A stretch of DNA of 64,000 bases from Phytoactinopolyspora mesophila. GTDB taxonomy: Bacteria; Actinomycetota; Actinomycetes; Jiangellales; Jiangellaceae. The stretch lies in contig NZ_WLZY01000001.1 of the NCBI RefSeq assembly GCF_010122465.1, positions 248,001-312,000 on the forward strand. Reading direction: 5' to 3'. The position numbers were made by a program, and so were the translations under genes. Below the pieces are notes generated by a model. The model did no database searches, was not told the DNA's origin, and was given only the letters and a program-made list of their open reading frames with translations. Positions 1 through 7,781 of the stretch are shown here, piece after piece. Every line of letters begins with the position of its first letter. The stretch's first letter is position 1.

Positions 1-2
1 CG

Positions 3-167
3 TTCGGTGCACGTGTGTGGGAGTTGCGTGACAACGTCACATCGTATGACGCCTGGTATGTGGCTGTGGCCGAGCACTTGACGGCGCCGATGGTCACTCT
101 CGATCGGAAGCTGGCCAAGGCGTCCGGTGTTCGATGCAGCTTTCGTGTCCCGCCGAACTATGGCTGA
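3..167 (+). CDS. PIN-domain (VapC-type) toxin, C-terminal part
   Basis: The reading frame is open from the window edge and ends in TGA, giving 54 residues of the C-terminal half of a PIN-domain protein. It shows the typical pattern of an Asp in SYDAWYVAVAEHL followed by VTLDRKLAKASG, where family members carry the last acidic residues of the RNase active site. VapC toxins are Mg-dependent RNases neutralised by a small antitoxin usually encoded just upstream; that gene and the N-terminus lie outside the window. Assignment rests on this motif pattern only. A ParDE pair follows 280 bp downstream, so toxin-antitoxin genes cluster here. Confidence 0.7.
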   Translation, partial: FGARVWELRDNVTSYDAWYVAVAEHLTAPMVTLDRKLAKASGVRCSFRVPPNYG

Positions 168-214
168 TGTACGTCAGGCCCTGATGCGCCTGCGGTGCAG
201 CTCAAATCAAGGAC

Positions 215-258
215 GGCGGTGTGGGTGAGGCTAGGTGGACAAGTCCTTCCTTGGACAC
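215..258 (+). repeat. Dispersed ~44-bp element, copy A
   Basis: The core reads GTGGGTGAGGCTAGGTGGAC, then AAGTC and a variable stretch ending TTGGACACA. Near-identical sequence recurs in the same orientation at 4975-5018 and, more diverged, at 7304-7341. Flanking DNA differs, so this is a discrete element, perhaps a solitary insertion-sequence end or a MITE remnant. No transposase is adjacent. The 185 bp between it and parD contain nothing recognisable. Confidence 0.6.
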
Positions 259-443
259 AAATCGAACCGACCGTTTTATTATACGGAATGATCGGGTCCG
301 GATCGCCTGTTGGCGTCGTTCCACCGGAGGGCTGGGTGGAGCGAACAGTTGCCTGGGGCTGCGGTGTGTCCTCGGAGTGAATACGTGGCGGACTGCGTGT
401 GGATGCTTGGCAATTTTTGCCATCCGCTCGTAGTCTTTGAGGC

Positions 444-683
444 ATGGGGACGATGAACATCTCGCTGCCGGATCAGCTCCGGGCATTCGTGGACGAACAG
501 GTCGCGGAGAAGGGCTACGGGACGAGCAGTGAGTACATGCGTGAGTTGATCCGGCGGGATCGGGATCGCCAAGTTCTGCGGAATCTGGTGTTGGAGGGTG
601 CTGCGTCTGCTCCGTCTGGTCCTGCGGATGCGGCGTACTTCGATGGGCTACGCGAGCGCGTTCGTGGACGTGCCCAAGAGTGA
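444..683 (+). CDS. parD: ParD-family antitoxin (type II TA)
   Basis: This 79-residue protein has an N-terminal ribbon-helix-helix segment (NISLPDQLRAFVDEQV) and the family signature GYGTSSEYMRELIRRD at roughly residues 27-42, followed by a flexible C-terminus that would wrap the toxin. ParD proteins bind DNA as RHH dimers, repress their own operon and inactivate the ParE toxin. The gene overlaps the toxin gene by four bases (GTGA), the usual translational coupling. ATG at 444 or at 453 (MNISLPDQ) could be the start; the second matches family N-termini better. Confidence 0.85.
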   Translation: MGTMNISLPDQLRAFVDEQVAEKGYGTSSEYMRELIRRDRDRQVLRNLVLEGAASAPSGPADAAYFDGLRERVRGRAQE

Positions 684-1006
684 GTCCGAAGCCGGTCATC
701 CCGCGTGAGCAGGCCAACCGGGATGTCGATGATGCGGTCGCCTACTACGTGAAGGAGCGTGCGCAGCAAGCGGCGCTTGATCTGGTTGACGCGCTGCAGG
801 ACGCCTATGCACACATTGGTCGTCGTCCCGGGATGGGATCGCCTCGCTATTCCCACGAGCTTGACATCCCCGAACTGCGGACCTGGCCGCTGGCTCGGTT
901 CCCCTACCTGGTCTTCTACGTCGAGCGCGCAGTCCATGTCGACGTGTGGCGCGTGCTGCACACCCGACGCGACATTCCACCTCTGATGCAAGAACCCTCG
1001 GAGTAG
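680..1006 (+). CDS. parE: RelE/ParE-superfamily toxin
   Basis: This 108-residue RelE/ParE-fold protein has an N-terminal helical hairpin (REQANRDVDDAVAYYVKERAQQAALDLVDALQDAY). The family core follows: GMGSPRYSHELDIPELRTWPLARFPYLVFYVERAVHVDVWRVLHTRRDI. ParE toxins poison DNA gyrase, while RelE relatives cleave mRNA; which applies cannot be told from sequence. It starts at GTG inside the antitoxin stop region (4-base overlap), so the two form one operon probably repressed by the ParD-ParE complex. Length and motifs look intact. Confidence 0.87.
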   Translation: MSPKPVIPREQANRDVDDAVAYYVKERAQQAALDLVDALQDAYAHIGRRPGMGSPRYSHELDIPELRTWPLARFPYLVFYVERAVHVDVWRVLHTRRDIPPLMQEPSE

Positions 1007-1371
1007 GGACTGGAAGGTGGAACCACGATGACATCCGAGCCGGCCGTACCCAGCGCCTCGCCGCGTCGTCGTGCCGACGATGCGGGCGCCGGACTAAGAG
1101 CATCCGTGGTTGGGGACGTCGTCGATTTGGCATCCGTTCAAAGTTCATCCTTTCCGGAGGCTTGAGCACGAGATCGGGTCGTTGTCCTAGCCGCGATCTT
1201 TGAGTTGAGAGCGAGAACCGTGATCCGCCACTTCAGCGTCCGCGGCCGTCGTTGACGACCAGGACCGCGCCCTGCTGGTGCAGCATGTCGGCGGCGCGTG
1301 AAAACTGACCCCCAGGCGGCAAGGCTGGAAACCACCCTGCCGCGAAGGGGTCAGAATTCAGGCGCCGTTGA
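1007..1371. other. Gene-poor stretch after parE
   Basis: No convincing gene is seen. A 45-codon open frame (1028-1165, plus, starting MTSEPAVPSASPRRR) follows a GGAAGGTGG ribosome-site-like sequence, but it resembles nothing I know and could be chance. At about 1294-1308 the sequence TGAAAACTGACCCCC resembles ends of IS21-type elements; this is a weak resemblance only. The next recognisable item is the duplicated metallo-hydrolase 3' end. Confidence 0.35.
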
Positions 1372-1505
1372 CACGCGACGCCAAAGCCCGCCTGCGCAGC
1401 GACACGCGGCCTGGGCACGAGGCGACTACGACCATCTCACTGGTCCAGGCTAACGTCGCGATAGGAGATCTCTCCGAGCTGTCCGCGTACCGGCGCACTG
1501 AAGCA
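1372..1505 (+). repeat. Duplicated 3' end of MBL-fold gene, copy 1 (gene relic)
   Basis: The sequence from about 1380 to 1505 is nearly the same as 9080-9217. It covers the last ~25 codons of the metallo-hydrolase gene, its stop codon and ~50 bp downstream. Copy 1 lacks 10 bases that are present in copy 2 next to a short GCGCAG repeat, so it is the decayed copy. The copies are in the same orientation about 7.7 kb apart. That could support deletion or amplification of the intervening segment by recombination. Confidence 0.85.
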
Positions 1506-1631
1506 ATTGGCGGCCCACTCGGGATCGTTCAAGATCGATGAAAGCCAGTCGTCGAGGCTGCCTACGATCGCCTTTTCGCGCACGTAGATGTCGTTCGGGT
1601 GGTCTCTGAGGAATGCCGCGATGAAGACCGC
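1500..1631 (-). pseudogene. Large serine recombinase C-terminal fragment
   Basis: On the minus strand a stretch of about 44 codons reads FIAAFLRDHPNDIYVREK, then AIVGSLDDWLSSILNDPEW. The pattern 'HP..IYVRE..I...LD.WL..' is characteristic of the coiled-coil segment after the zinc ribbon in actinobacterial large serine recombinases. There is no catalytic resolvase domain or zinc ribbon. The fragment is cut exactly where the duplicated MBL segment begins. It is a relic of an integrated element. Assignment is by motif memory. Confidence 0.5.
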
Positions 1632-1711
1632 CGAAGTGCTCTGACGTGCACACTGACCGGGACGTCCCCGGAGGCACCGCGATCCGCTGAGTACGGAGGG
1701 GCAGGGCAAGG

Positions 1712-2128
1712 TCACGAGCGGGTTCGGTGCAGGCCGATCATCTGTGCGACGGCGAAGCCGAGGACGACGACTGCCTGGAGCACGGCCCATACCCTTCCCG
1801 CCGGGGTCAACCAGTCGGCCGTGATCATGTGGATCACGGATGCGGCGGACCACGCGGCGTTCATGACGATGGCGAACCACACGCCCGCAGGAGGGATGGA
1901 TCGCGCCCGACTGACCAGCAGGATCACAATCGCGTAGCTTGCCAAGAACACGCCGATGCCGATCAGAAAGGGCACCGGTGGCCCCAGCACAGTGGTCAGC
2001 AAGGCGGCCGCGACGACGTAGGCGAGGCCGTTGGCTCCGGTCACTGCGGCGTCGATCAACATGGCCGCACGCAGCCACCGTTCCTTCATCGGCGGGCGTA
2101 AGGTCGAGGACGAAGTAGTGGTACTCAT
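1712..2128 (-). CDS. Small integral membrane protein, four predicted TM helices
   Basis: The 138-residue protein has a short Ser/Thr-rich N-terminus and then four hydrophobic segments: about residues 20-42 (AAMLIDAAVTGANGLAYVVAAAL), 47-69, 82-103 and 110-130. Two arginines and RTRS close the C-terminus. It resembles small uncharacterised actinobacterial membrane proteins and I cannot give a function. The ATG at 2128 follows an AAGGGAG ribosome site on the minus strand. A short dyad TACCTCAGAGGTA lies 38 bp upstream of the start (2166-2178) and might be an operator. Confidence 0.7.
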   Translation of the reverse strand: MSTTTSSSTLRPPMKERWLRAAMLIDAAVTGANGLAYVVAAALLTTVLGPPVPFLIGIGVFLASYAIVILLVSRARSIPPAGVWFAIVMNAAWSAASVIHMITADWLTPAGRVWAVLQAVVVLGFAVAQMIGLHRTRS

Positions 2129-2393
2129 GCCGTCAGACTCCCTTTGCGGGGGTAGTCGTGTCGATTACCTCAGAGGTAGTGGAACCGTTGGGAGGATTCG
2201 GCGGCAATGACGCTGCGAGTCTTTCTGCCGTGTGTGATGCGCGACCGGTTGCCAGCCTGTCGGCCGGACAGTTGAGCCGGCACTGGCGGGGCTCGACGCA
2301 GAAGCCAGATGGACCTCGCGCAGGGGGTCGGCATCTCGCCCCGACACCTCAGCTTCCGTCGTCGTCATCGCGAGCGTTGGCGCCTGGGCTGTC

Positions 2394-3665
2394 TCAGTGT
2401 GGGGAAGGCGTTTCCCAGAGTGCGCTGATCGGTATGGCGCGAAAGCGAGGGCCGAAAGGGAGGGTTTGTTGCCCGATGTAGAGGACCGCGCCGACGATGA
2501 GGTCATGGCCGAGGCGTTCGGCTAGGTGGCGAAGCCCGCGGAAGTCTTCTGCCTTGACGGTGGAGGCGGCCTTGACGTCGATGGCGACGACCTGGCCGCG
2601 GCGATTCTCCAGCACGATGTCGACCTCGACCTTGTCTTTGGTGCGGTAGTGGTACATGTCGGCGCGTTGGTGGGACCAGGTCAGCTGTCGTGCGATTTCC
2701 ATAGCGGCAAAGCCTTCGAGCAGCGGACCGAGGGGGCTGTTGGGCTGGCGCAGGCGGTGGCTGTCCAGGCCGAGGAGGTTTGCAGCGACGGCGGAGTCGA
2801 CCGTAGCGACTTTCGGTGTGGCGATGGCGCGTGTGCTGAGGTTTCGTGACCAGGCGGGTATTCGTCTGATCAGGAAGACTTCCTCGAGAAGGCCGAGGTA
2901 GCGGGTGATGGTTGGCCGGGGGAGGCCAAGTTCGTTTGCCAGTGTGCCCGGTACGAGGAGTTGGCCTGACCGTGCGGCGAGGATGCGTGTCAAGGTTCGC
3001 ATTTCGGGTGCGCGTTCGATCTCGGAGAGCTGGATGACGTCGCGATTGATGATGTCGGCGACGTAGGAGTCAAGGAACCTTTCTCTTCGCCGGGGTGTCC
3101 GGGAGGCGGCCTCTGGAAAGCCGCCGCGGGTCAGCCGTTGGATGTAGCCGTCACGGGTCTCATCGGATGTGTGGTGTAGGTCGGTGCCGGCGTCGAAAAG
3201 GGCGTCGACAAAACCATCTGGGCGATCGTCGATCTCTCCTTGCGACAGAGGCCAGAGTTCGATGGTCTCCATGCGGCCCGGCAGCGCGTCGGGGACACTG
3301 CGGAGGCCGAGCAAACGCGCGGAGCCGGTCAGTAGAAATCGGCCGGGTCGCGGGTCGGCGTCGACGGTTTCCTTGATCGCAAGTAGGAGTTCCGGAACTC
3401 GTTGGACTTCGTCGATCACCATGGGGGCGTCGCTGTTGACGAACTCTGTGGGGTCGTATGCTGCAGCCTGGCGGGTGGCGGCTCGGTCGAGGCTGTGCCA
3501 CTCCGCGCCTCGGTCATGGCCGATCTGGCCGACCAAGGTGCTCTTTCCGGATTGGCGGGCACCATTGATGAGTACGACGCGGGTGTCTTCGAGTGCTTCC
3601 TCGACACGTGCGGCGGCTTTGCGTGGGATGATGCGACCGATCGGTGACTGAGGAAGGTGTGCCAT
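2394..3665 (-). CDS. AAA ATPase with DUF4143 (AAA_14 family)
   Basis: The protein begins RIIPRKAAARVEEALEDTR and has a Walker A motif GARQSGKSTL at about residue 35. A Walker B-like VIDEVQRVPELLLAIK and sensor-type GRFLLTGSARLL follow. The C-terminal half matches DUF4143: a winged helix, then a PD-(D/E)XK-like KVEVDIVLENRRGQVVAIDVKA. Family members are common in accessory DNA and their role is unsettled. I chose the ATG at 3665 (MAHLPQSP) because it is close to the family N-terminus; an in-frame ATG at 3704 is possible. A 23-bp-period repeat array overlaps the upstream ATG region. Confidence 0.85.
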   Translation of the reverse strand: MAHLPQSPIGRIIPRKAAARVEEALEDTRVVLINGARQSGKSTLVGQIGHDRGAEWHSLDRAATRQAAAYDPTEFVNSDAPMVIDEVQRVPELLLAIKETVDADPRPGRFLLTGSARLLGLRSVPDALPGRMETIELWPLSQGEIDDRPDGFVDALFDAGTDLHHTSDETRDGYIQRLTRGGFPEAASRTPRRRERFLDSYVADIINRDVIQLSEIERAPEMRTLTRILAARSGQLLVPGTLANELGLPRPTITRYLGLLEEVFLIRRIPAWSRNLSTRAIATPKVATVDSAVAANLLGLDSHRLRQPNSPLGPLLEGFAAMEIARQLTWSHQRADMYHYRTKDKVEVDIVLENRRGQVVAIDVKAASTVKAEDFRGLRHLAERLGHDLIVGAVLYIGQQTLPFGPRFRAIPISALWETPSPH

Positions 3666-3689
3666 ATGGTCAATATGACACGTGGTGTG

Positions 3690-3771
3690 TTCGATTGGCC
3701 GCACTAATTGCGTTCGCCTGGTCGCAAATGGCGTATTCGTCTGGTCGCTCGCTAAGTGTTCGTCTGGTCGC
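3690..3771. repeat. Four iteron-like direct repeats with exact 23-bp period
   Basis: The 13-mer TTCGTCTGGTCGC occurs at 3736 and 3759, with TTCGCCTGGTCGC at 3713 and a diverged TTCGATTGGCCGC at 3690. All four start exactly 23 bp apart, with unrelated 10-bp spacers. The period is not a multiple of three, so it is not a coding repeat. The array lies just upstream of the DUF4143 ATPase. Such arrays serve as multi-site operators or replication/partition iterons. No Rep gene is present, so an operator is more likely. Confidence 0.7.
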
Positions 3772-3976
3772 CGTGGCTCCGTGGAGCAGGTGCGACACGC
3801 CCAAGTGTGGGGACGTGAACCCCCATCGTCCTTGCGAAGGCTCGCCTGCAGATCCTGTGTTGCTCTGAGTGTGTGCGATTCCCTTTCGGCAGTTCAGGTT
3901 GCTGGGGCGTCTCCGCGACGCTATCCGCCGCCACTGACCTGCGAGCCAGGGCTGGTGTTTAGAGGACGACACCTCA

Positions 3977-4042
3977 CTACAGCACCGCGCGGATCATAGC
4001 GTCGAGCGCGCCGAACGACTTGTCGAGCAAGTACCCGCGCGC
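3977..4042 (-). pseudogene. Possible response-regulator fragment
   Basis: Read on the minus strand, a short open stretch gives ARGYLLDKSFGALDAMIRAV, Leu, then stop. This resembles the 'GARGYLLK....L..AIR.V' segment of NarL-type receiver domains. It lies directly 3' of a broken histidine kinase on the same strand, as expected for remains of a two-component pair. At 21 residues the assignment is tentative. The remaining sequence between 3772 and 3976 shows no gene. Confidence 0.3.
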
Positions 4043-4074
4043 GAAACCCTAGGCCCACATGTGTCACTGGTCAC

Positions 4075-4655
4075 TCAGTCGCGGTGCAGCAGCGGCAGGG
4101 TCAGCCGGAAACAGGCGCCCTCGCCGCAGGTGGTCGTCAGCTCGATGTCACCGTCGTGTGCTCTAGCGAGGGAGCGGGCGATGGCGAGCCCGAGTTCGGT
4201 GTTGGCACCGCTTGAGCGGTCTCGGGACCGGTCGGTGCGGTAGAACCGGTCGAAGACCCGGTCTGCTTGCTCGGCTGTCATGCCGGGTCCTTGGTCGGCT
4301 ACCTCGAGCACTGCGTATCCGTCCACGGTGCCGACGCTGATGCGGGCTGGGGTGCCGGGGCGGCGTGTGGCTGGCGGTGTTGCCGACGAGGTTGACCACG
4401 ACCTGCCGTAGTCGGGCCTCATCGCCGTACACGGGGGAAGCGGCGGGAGGACCGCTGCCGCCCGGCCCGGTGAACTCCACCGGTCGGGATGTGTCGAGCG
4501 CGTGCAGGTCATGCCGGGCGTCGTTGGCCAGGGTGCGCAGGTCCATCGGGGCCCGGTCGAGCTGCCCGTCCGGTGCCTCGTCCGGCTGGGCGAGTAGCAG
4601 CAGGCCCTCGGTGAGAGTGGTGAGCCGGTTGGGGAAGCCGTCACCGGCCTTTTTT
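4075..4655 (-). pseudogene. Sensor histidine kinase C-terminal fragment, frameshifted
   Basis: The C-terminal part has a clear HATPase_c domain: DEARLRQVVVNLVGNTASHTP (N box), VADQGPGM (G1 box), RFYRTDRSRDRSSG, GLAIARSLARAHDGDIEL (G2 box) and FRLTLPL. The N box and the G1/G2 boxes lie in different reading frames, so a frameshift sits near 4365-4375. The 5' end breaks at about 4655, leaving no HisKA domain start, sensor or membrane part. This is a dead fragment of a two-component kinase. Sequence from 4655 to 4960 on the same strand has no gene I recognise. Confidence 0.75.
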
Positions 4656-4974
4656 CGAGCGGGTTATTCGTGAAGGCGGTGGTGATGCGTCGACCATCCT
4701 GTACGTCGGTGATCGGCCGGATAACGACGCGCGCCCGGCGATGGAGGCCGGTATGAAGACGTGCCTGATCCGGCGCGGTCCGTGGGGTCACATCCTCAAC
4801 ATCCCAGCGGTCTTTGATCAGTGCCTGCTCCCGTATCGATTCGCTGGACGAACTCCCGGGCCTGGTTGTCAGGCACAACGCGGCGTGCGGCCAACTTGGC
4901 GAGGACGCGGAGGAGAGCACGTCGAAACACCCACATGAAGAGCCGTTGCCGCACGTCACGGCAAGTCGAGTATG

Positions 4975-5018
4975 GCGGCGTGGGTGAGGCTAAGTGGACA
5001 AGTCGGTCCTCGGACACA
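4975..5018 (+). repeat. Dispersed ~44-bp element, copy B
   Basis: The copy matches 215-258 closely (GGCGGCGTGGGTGAGGCTAA, then GTGGACAAGTCGGTCCTCGGACACA). It has the same orientation as copies A and C. It is followed by tRNA-arm-like sequence. Confidence 0.6.
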
Positions 5019-5060
5019 TTGTGGGGCTCTGACCTGCAACAACACTGCCTGTTGGTGCAG

Positions 5061-5180
5061 GGGGGACTTGAACCCCCGCCCGGGCATGTCGGCAGGCGGG
5101 CCAGGTCGACCCTAGGACTCGACAGGCTTCTGAGCTGCGAAAATGCTAGTCAAGTCGGCTAGGGGGCCGACTTGAACCCT
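5061..5180 (-). other. Two tRNA T-arm-like hairpins, no intact tRNA
   Basis: On the minus strand GGGGGTTCAAGTCCCCC (5061-5077) is a perfect 5-bp stem with a TTCAAGT loop, followed by CTGCACCA-like bases. About 100 bp away a second T-arm-like sequence, GAGGGTTCAAGTCGGCCCCC, lies at about 5161-5180 in the same orientation. Neither has a matching acceptor strand or anticodon arm that I can find. They could be attachment-site remnants from elements that integrated at tRNA 3' ends. Confidence 0.35.
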
Positions 5181-5385
5181 CACGTGGTTATGGTTCGCGC
5201 AGGTCTGGGTTCTGATGCTGCGAGTGGCCGAGCATAAGCAATGGGACCTTCATTGGACACCGCTCGGCGTCTCAGGGTCTTTGGGCTGCCGCGTCTGATG
5301 GATGGGTTTGTGCTGACGGTCGAGACAGTGTGTTCTATAAGCTGGTTGGGGGAGCGATTCGGCTGCGGCGCGGCGCATACGTGCG

Positions 5386-5556
5386 GTGTTCGACATGTAC
5401 GAGTTTGGTGAGCAGATGTATCGCGCCAGGCTGCGCCGTGAGTGGCCGGAAGCCGCTGCGGACGAGATCGAGGAGCTTGTTAGGGACTGGCGGATGGACC
5501 GGCCGGGCGCGCCGAGGGGGGATGCGGTGGGGCGGTTCTCCACCCGGTTCGGATGA
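5386..5556 (+). CDS. Small acidic helical protein, possible partner of a lost nucleotidyltransferase
   Basis: The frame gives VFDMYEFGEQMYRARLRREW, then PEAAADEIEELVRDW, RMDRPGAPRGDAVGR and a short tail. This resembles ~70-residue actinobacterial proteins of the form '..E.A..M.R..LRR..P.A...EI...V..W...RPGA..GD..GR', which often precede nucleotidyltransferase-domain (AbiEii-like) genes. Here a following ATG overlaps the stop (ATGA) but ends after 11 codons, so the partner seems deleted. The frame is open back to 5341 with no good start; GTG at 5386 or ATG at 5395 are candidates, so the 5' end may also be lost. Confidence 0.45.
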   Translation: MFDMYEFGEQMYRARLRREWPEAAADEIEELVRDWRMDRPGAPRGDAVGRFSTRFG

Positions 5557-5613
5557 ACCAGCTGGAGGCAGAAGTCGGGAAGCCGTGATAGTTCGTTGCC
5601 CAGGGCAAAGGCT

Positions 5614-6411
5614 TTAGGTTCGGCTGTGGATCATCGAGATCAGCAATTCATGGGTCTCGGTGTCAGCGGCTGCCACGAGTCCACGGCTGGTCTGATCGAT
5701 CGGGTCACCGTTGATTCCGGTCACGATGCAGCCAGCGGCCTGGCACACGGCGATGCCGGCGGCGAAGTGCACGCTCTCGGGCAGGTCGTTGCCATCGGTG
5801 ACGTAGGCGGCACGCTTGCCGGCGGCGACCCAGGCCAGCGCCAACGTCGTGGATACGACACGTGGTCGGAAACTCTTGACGAACTCGGGGTGGGTGAGCA
5901 GGTCCGCGGCCCGGAACTCGGGCGCGCTGGGAAACGGCGGGTCCAGGTTGAGGTCTACCAGTTTGGGTTCGGGTGAGGGCGCCAGCTCCGTGTCGATGTC
6001 GTGGTGTCGTACCCAGGCCGTTTCAGCGTTGGTGAAGAAGACCTCGCCGCTGAAAGGGTCGGCGACGGCGGCGGGCCCGTCGAGCAGCGCGACGTTGACG
6101 GCGACGAGCATGGTGCCGACGGCGTAGTTCAGCGTGCCGCACAAGGGATCCACCAGCCACTGGCGCCCAGACACCGCGGCGCCCTGCTGCCCGCCTTCCT
6201 CGCCGAGCACGGCGTCGTGGGGACGGGCAGTACGGATGATGTCGAGGATCGTCGTCTCGGCCTGGATGTCGGCGTCGGTGGCGAAGTCCCCGCTGCCCTT
6301 GTCGATGCGGGAGAGCTGCTGGCCGTACATGGTGCGCACCGTGCCCGCGCCGGCCTGTGCTGCAGCTACCGCAACCCTGGCATCGTCAGAGTTCGCGTAC
6401 GAATTGATCAC
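5614..6411 (-). CDS. Inositol monophosphatase-like protein with altered metal ligands
   Basis: The 265-residue protein follows the IMPase fold order: D/E motif FATDADIQAET (about residues 43-53), GEEGG (70-74), WLVDPLCGTLNYAVG (85-99) and, near the C-terminus, VHFAAGIAVCQAAGC. IMPases dephosphorylate inositol-1-phosphate or related sugar phosphates using two or three Mg ions. Here the metal-binding Asp of the canonical DP(I/L)DGT motif is Cys91, and the Asp of the C-terminal WD..AAG motif is His, so activity may differ. GTG 6411 is chosen as start; GTG 6468 would add 19 residues. No obvious operon partner. Confidence 0.8.
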   Translation of the reverse strand: MINSYANSDDARVAVAAAQAGAGTVRTMYGQQLSRIDKGSGDFATDADIQAETTILDIIRTARPHDAVLGEEGGQQGAAVSGRQWLVDPLCGTLNYAVGTMLVAVNVALLDGPAAVADPFSGEVFFTNAETAWVRHHDIDTELAPSPEPKLVDLNLDPPFPSAPEFRAADLLTHPEFVKSFRPRVVSTTLALAWVAAGKRAAYVTDGNDLPESVHFAAGIAVCQAAGCIVTGINGDPIDQTSRGLVAAADTETHELLISMIHSRT

Positions 6412-6494
6412 CCCGTGCAGACTACCGGGCAGGCACAGCCGTATCCGCAGGGCACGCGTGCTCGACACAATCCATGATGGCGACGAGTATCCGC

Positions 6495-7220
6495 TCACTG
6501 AGAGGGTTTGTCGGCGATGGCGGCGAGTACGGGTGGGACTTGTTGCCATCCTGGCGTTGGGCCGGGCACTTCTTGGATGTGTCGGAGGGTGAAGCCTGCG
6601 TTGATGAGGGTGTTGAGGTAGGTGGTGAGTGTTCGGTGGTGGGCGCCGACAATGCGTGGTGGGCCGGTGCGTCGGTCTGAGGTCCAGAAGCCTTCGGTGA
6701 AGTAGTCGGTGACGGTGCGGTGGTGGTGGCCGGTGTCGTCGATGAGTTCGGCGCTGCGGGGTGCGTTGAAGCATGGGTGGAAGGTTGAGAAGGCGAACCA
6801 GCCTCCGGGGCGCAGGATCCGGTATGTGCTGCTGATGGTGGCTGTGAGGTCGGGGATGTCCAACAGCGCCATGTTGCAGATCACGCCGTCGAATTCGGCG
6901 TCCTGGCAGCTGTCGAGGGTGTGGGCGTTGTCGTGGCGGTACTCGACAGAACGGTGATCGCTGTTGTAGCGGGCGGCGATGGTGAGCAGTTCGGCGGAGG
7001 CGTCGATGCCGACGACGTTTGCTCCGTGGGTGGCCAGGGTTCGTGAGATTCGGCCTTGTCCGCAGGCGAGGTCGCAGATTCGTTGGTTTGCGAGGTCGCC
7101 GGCGAGGTCGAGGAGTGGGGTGAAGTAGGGGTCGTCGTGGGCGGTGTGTGCGTTGCCGACCAGGTTGTCGTACCAGTGTGCGATCGAGTCGTATGCCGCG
7201 TTGGTGGCTGTAGGCGTCAT
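6495..7220 (-). CDS. Class I SAM-dependent methyltransferase
   Basis: The protein has the Rossmann methyltransferase motifs in order: motif I ICDLACGQGRISRTL (about residues 47-61), acidic NVVGIDASAELL, EFDGVICNMALLDIPDL (motif II/IV region) and RILRPGGWFAFSTFHPCF (motif III). About 241 residues is typical of stand-alone small-molecule methyltransferases. The substrate cannot be inferred. ATG 7220 follows an ACGAGAG sequence; a GTG at 7268 would add 16 residues. The gene lies 84 bp upstream of the IMPase-like gene on the same strand and may be cotranscribed. Confidence 0.85.
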   Translation of the reverse strand: MTPTATNAAYDSIAHWYDNLVGNAHTAHDDPYFTPLLDLAGDLANQRICDLACGQGRISRTLATHGANVVGIDASAELLTIAARYNSDHRSVEYRHDNAHTLDSCQDAEFDGVICNMALLDIPDLTATISSTYRILRPGGWFAFSTFHPCFNAPRSAELIDDTGHHHRTVTDYFTEGFWTSDRRTGPPRIVGAHHRTLTTYLNTLINAGFTLRHIQEVPGPTPGWQQVPPVLAAIADKPSQ

Positions 7221-7303
7221 GCTCTCGTACGGTAGCCCCGCAATCGGGCCTTGATGGCCTTGGTTCACTACGAGGCGAACAGCTCCGCGCGATAGATCGA
7301 TCC

Positions 7304-7341
7304 GGTGGTGAGTCTAGGTGGACAAGTCGGTGCTCGGACAC
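7304..7341 (+). repeat. Dispersed element, copy C (diverged)
   Basis: The core GGTGAGTCTAGGTGGACAAG, then TCGGTGCTCGGACA, matches the copies at 215 and 4975 in the same orientation. The ~40 bp after copies B and C also share scraps (CTGACCTGCA, a GGGGGA.TTGAAC motif), so the repeated unit may originally have been longer. Confidence 0.55.
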
Positions 7342-7454
7342 GCCGCAGGTCTGTGACCTGCAGGACTGTGTGGATCTTTGATCGGGTGGGGGATTTGAAC
7401 GGTTCTTCACAGTTGAGGGTGTAGCGCGGTCTGGCGTGTCGGTCCGGGGACGCG

Positions 7455-7742
7455 GGCTCCCAAGTCTCCTCGCCTTCAACAAGCTCACCGACTTGGAGAA
7501 CGTCGGCGACGTGGGCTCCGCGAACCGTGCCCTGGCGAACAGCCTGCTGGCGAACGTGGGACACGAGGATCGTCTACCGGCAAGAGACCAACCAGCTCGG
7601 CCCGGCCGCCGCAGCGCTCGGCCTCACCAACACCCAACAACGGCTCCGACCTGGTCTCGGTGCTGGGCAAGGGCCTGTGGCGAAATCAAGGACCGGTCGT
7701 ACGTGATCCAGAGCCAGCTCCGCCCGCCGAGCTGGCGGCATG
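7455..7742 (+). pseudogene. Conjugative transfer ATPase (VirB4/TraG-like) fragment
   Basis: Three reading frames together give DLENVGDVGSANRALANSLL, then TRIVYRQETNQLGPAAAALG, LTNTQQ, and IKDRSYVIQSQL. This matches the C-terminal region of actinobacterial conjugal-transfer ATP-binding proteins, with the pattern 'DTRVIYRQE.DQ.......LGLT..E..LLP.L..G.GLWRI..R.F.V.H'. At least two frameshifts and missing ends show it is dead. It implies that an integrative conjugative or mobilisable element once occupied this region. Assignment is by motif memory. Confidence 0.6.
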
Positions 7743-7781
7743 AAGATAACTGCGAATCAATAGCGTCGTCGTCTCGCGTAG

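Noticed and set aside
158-460. Protein-coding frames on the minus strand opposite parD and copy A
   Set aside because: Arg/Pro/Ser-rich shadow translations without family motifs or ribosome sites.
5061-5180. A tRNA gene on the minus strand
   Set aside because: T-arm-like hairpins are present, but no acceptor pairing, D-arm or anticodon arm could be assembled around either.
5614-7488. A single 624-residue protein covering the IMPase and methyltransferase regions on the minus strand
   Set aside because: Only the last 265 residues resemble a protein family; the rest is His/Arg/Pro-rich antisense of the methyltransferase frame.
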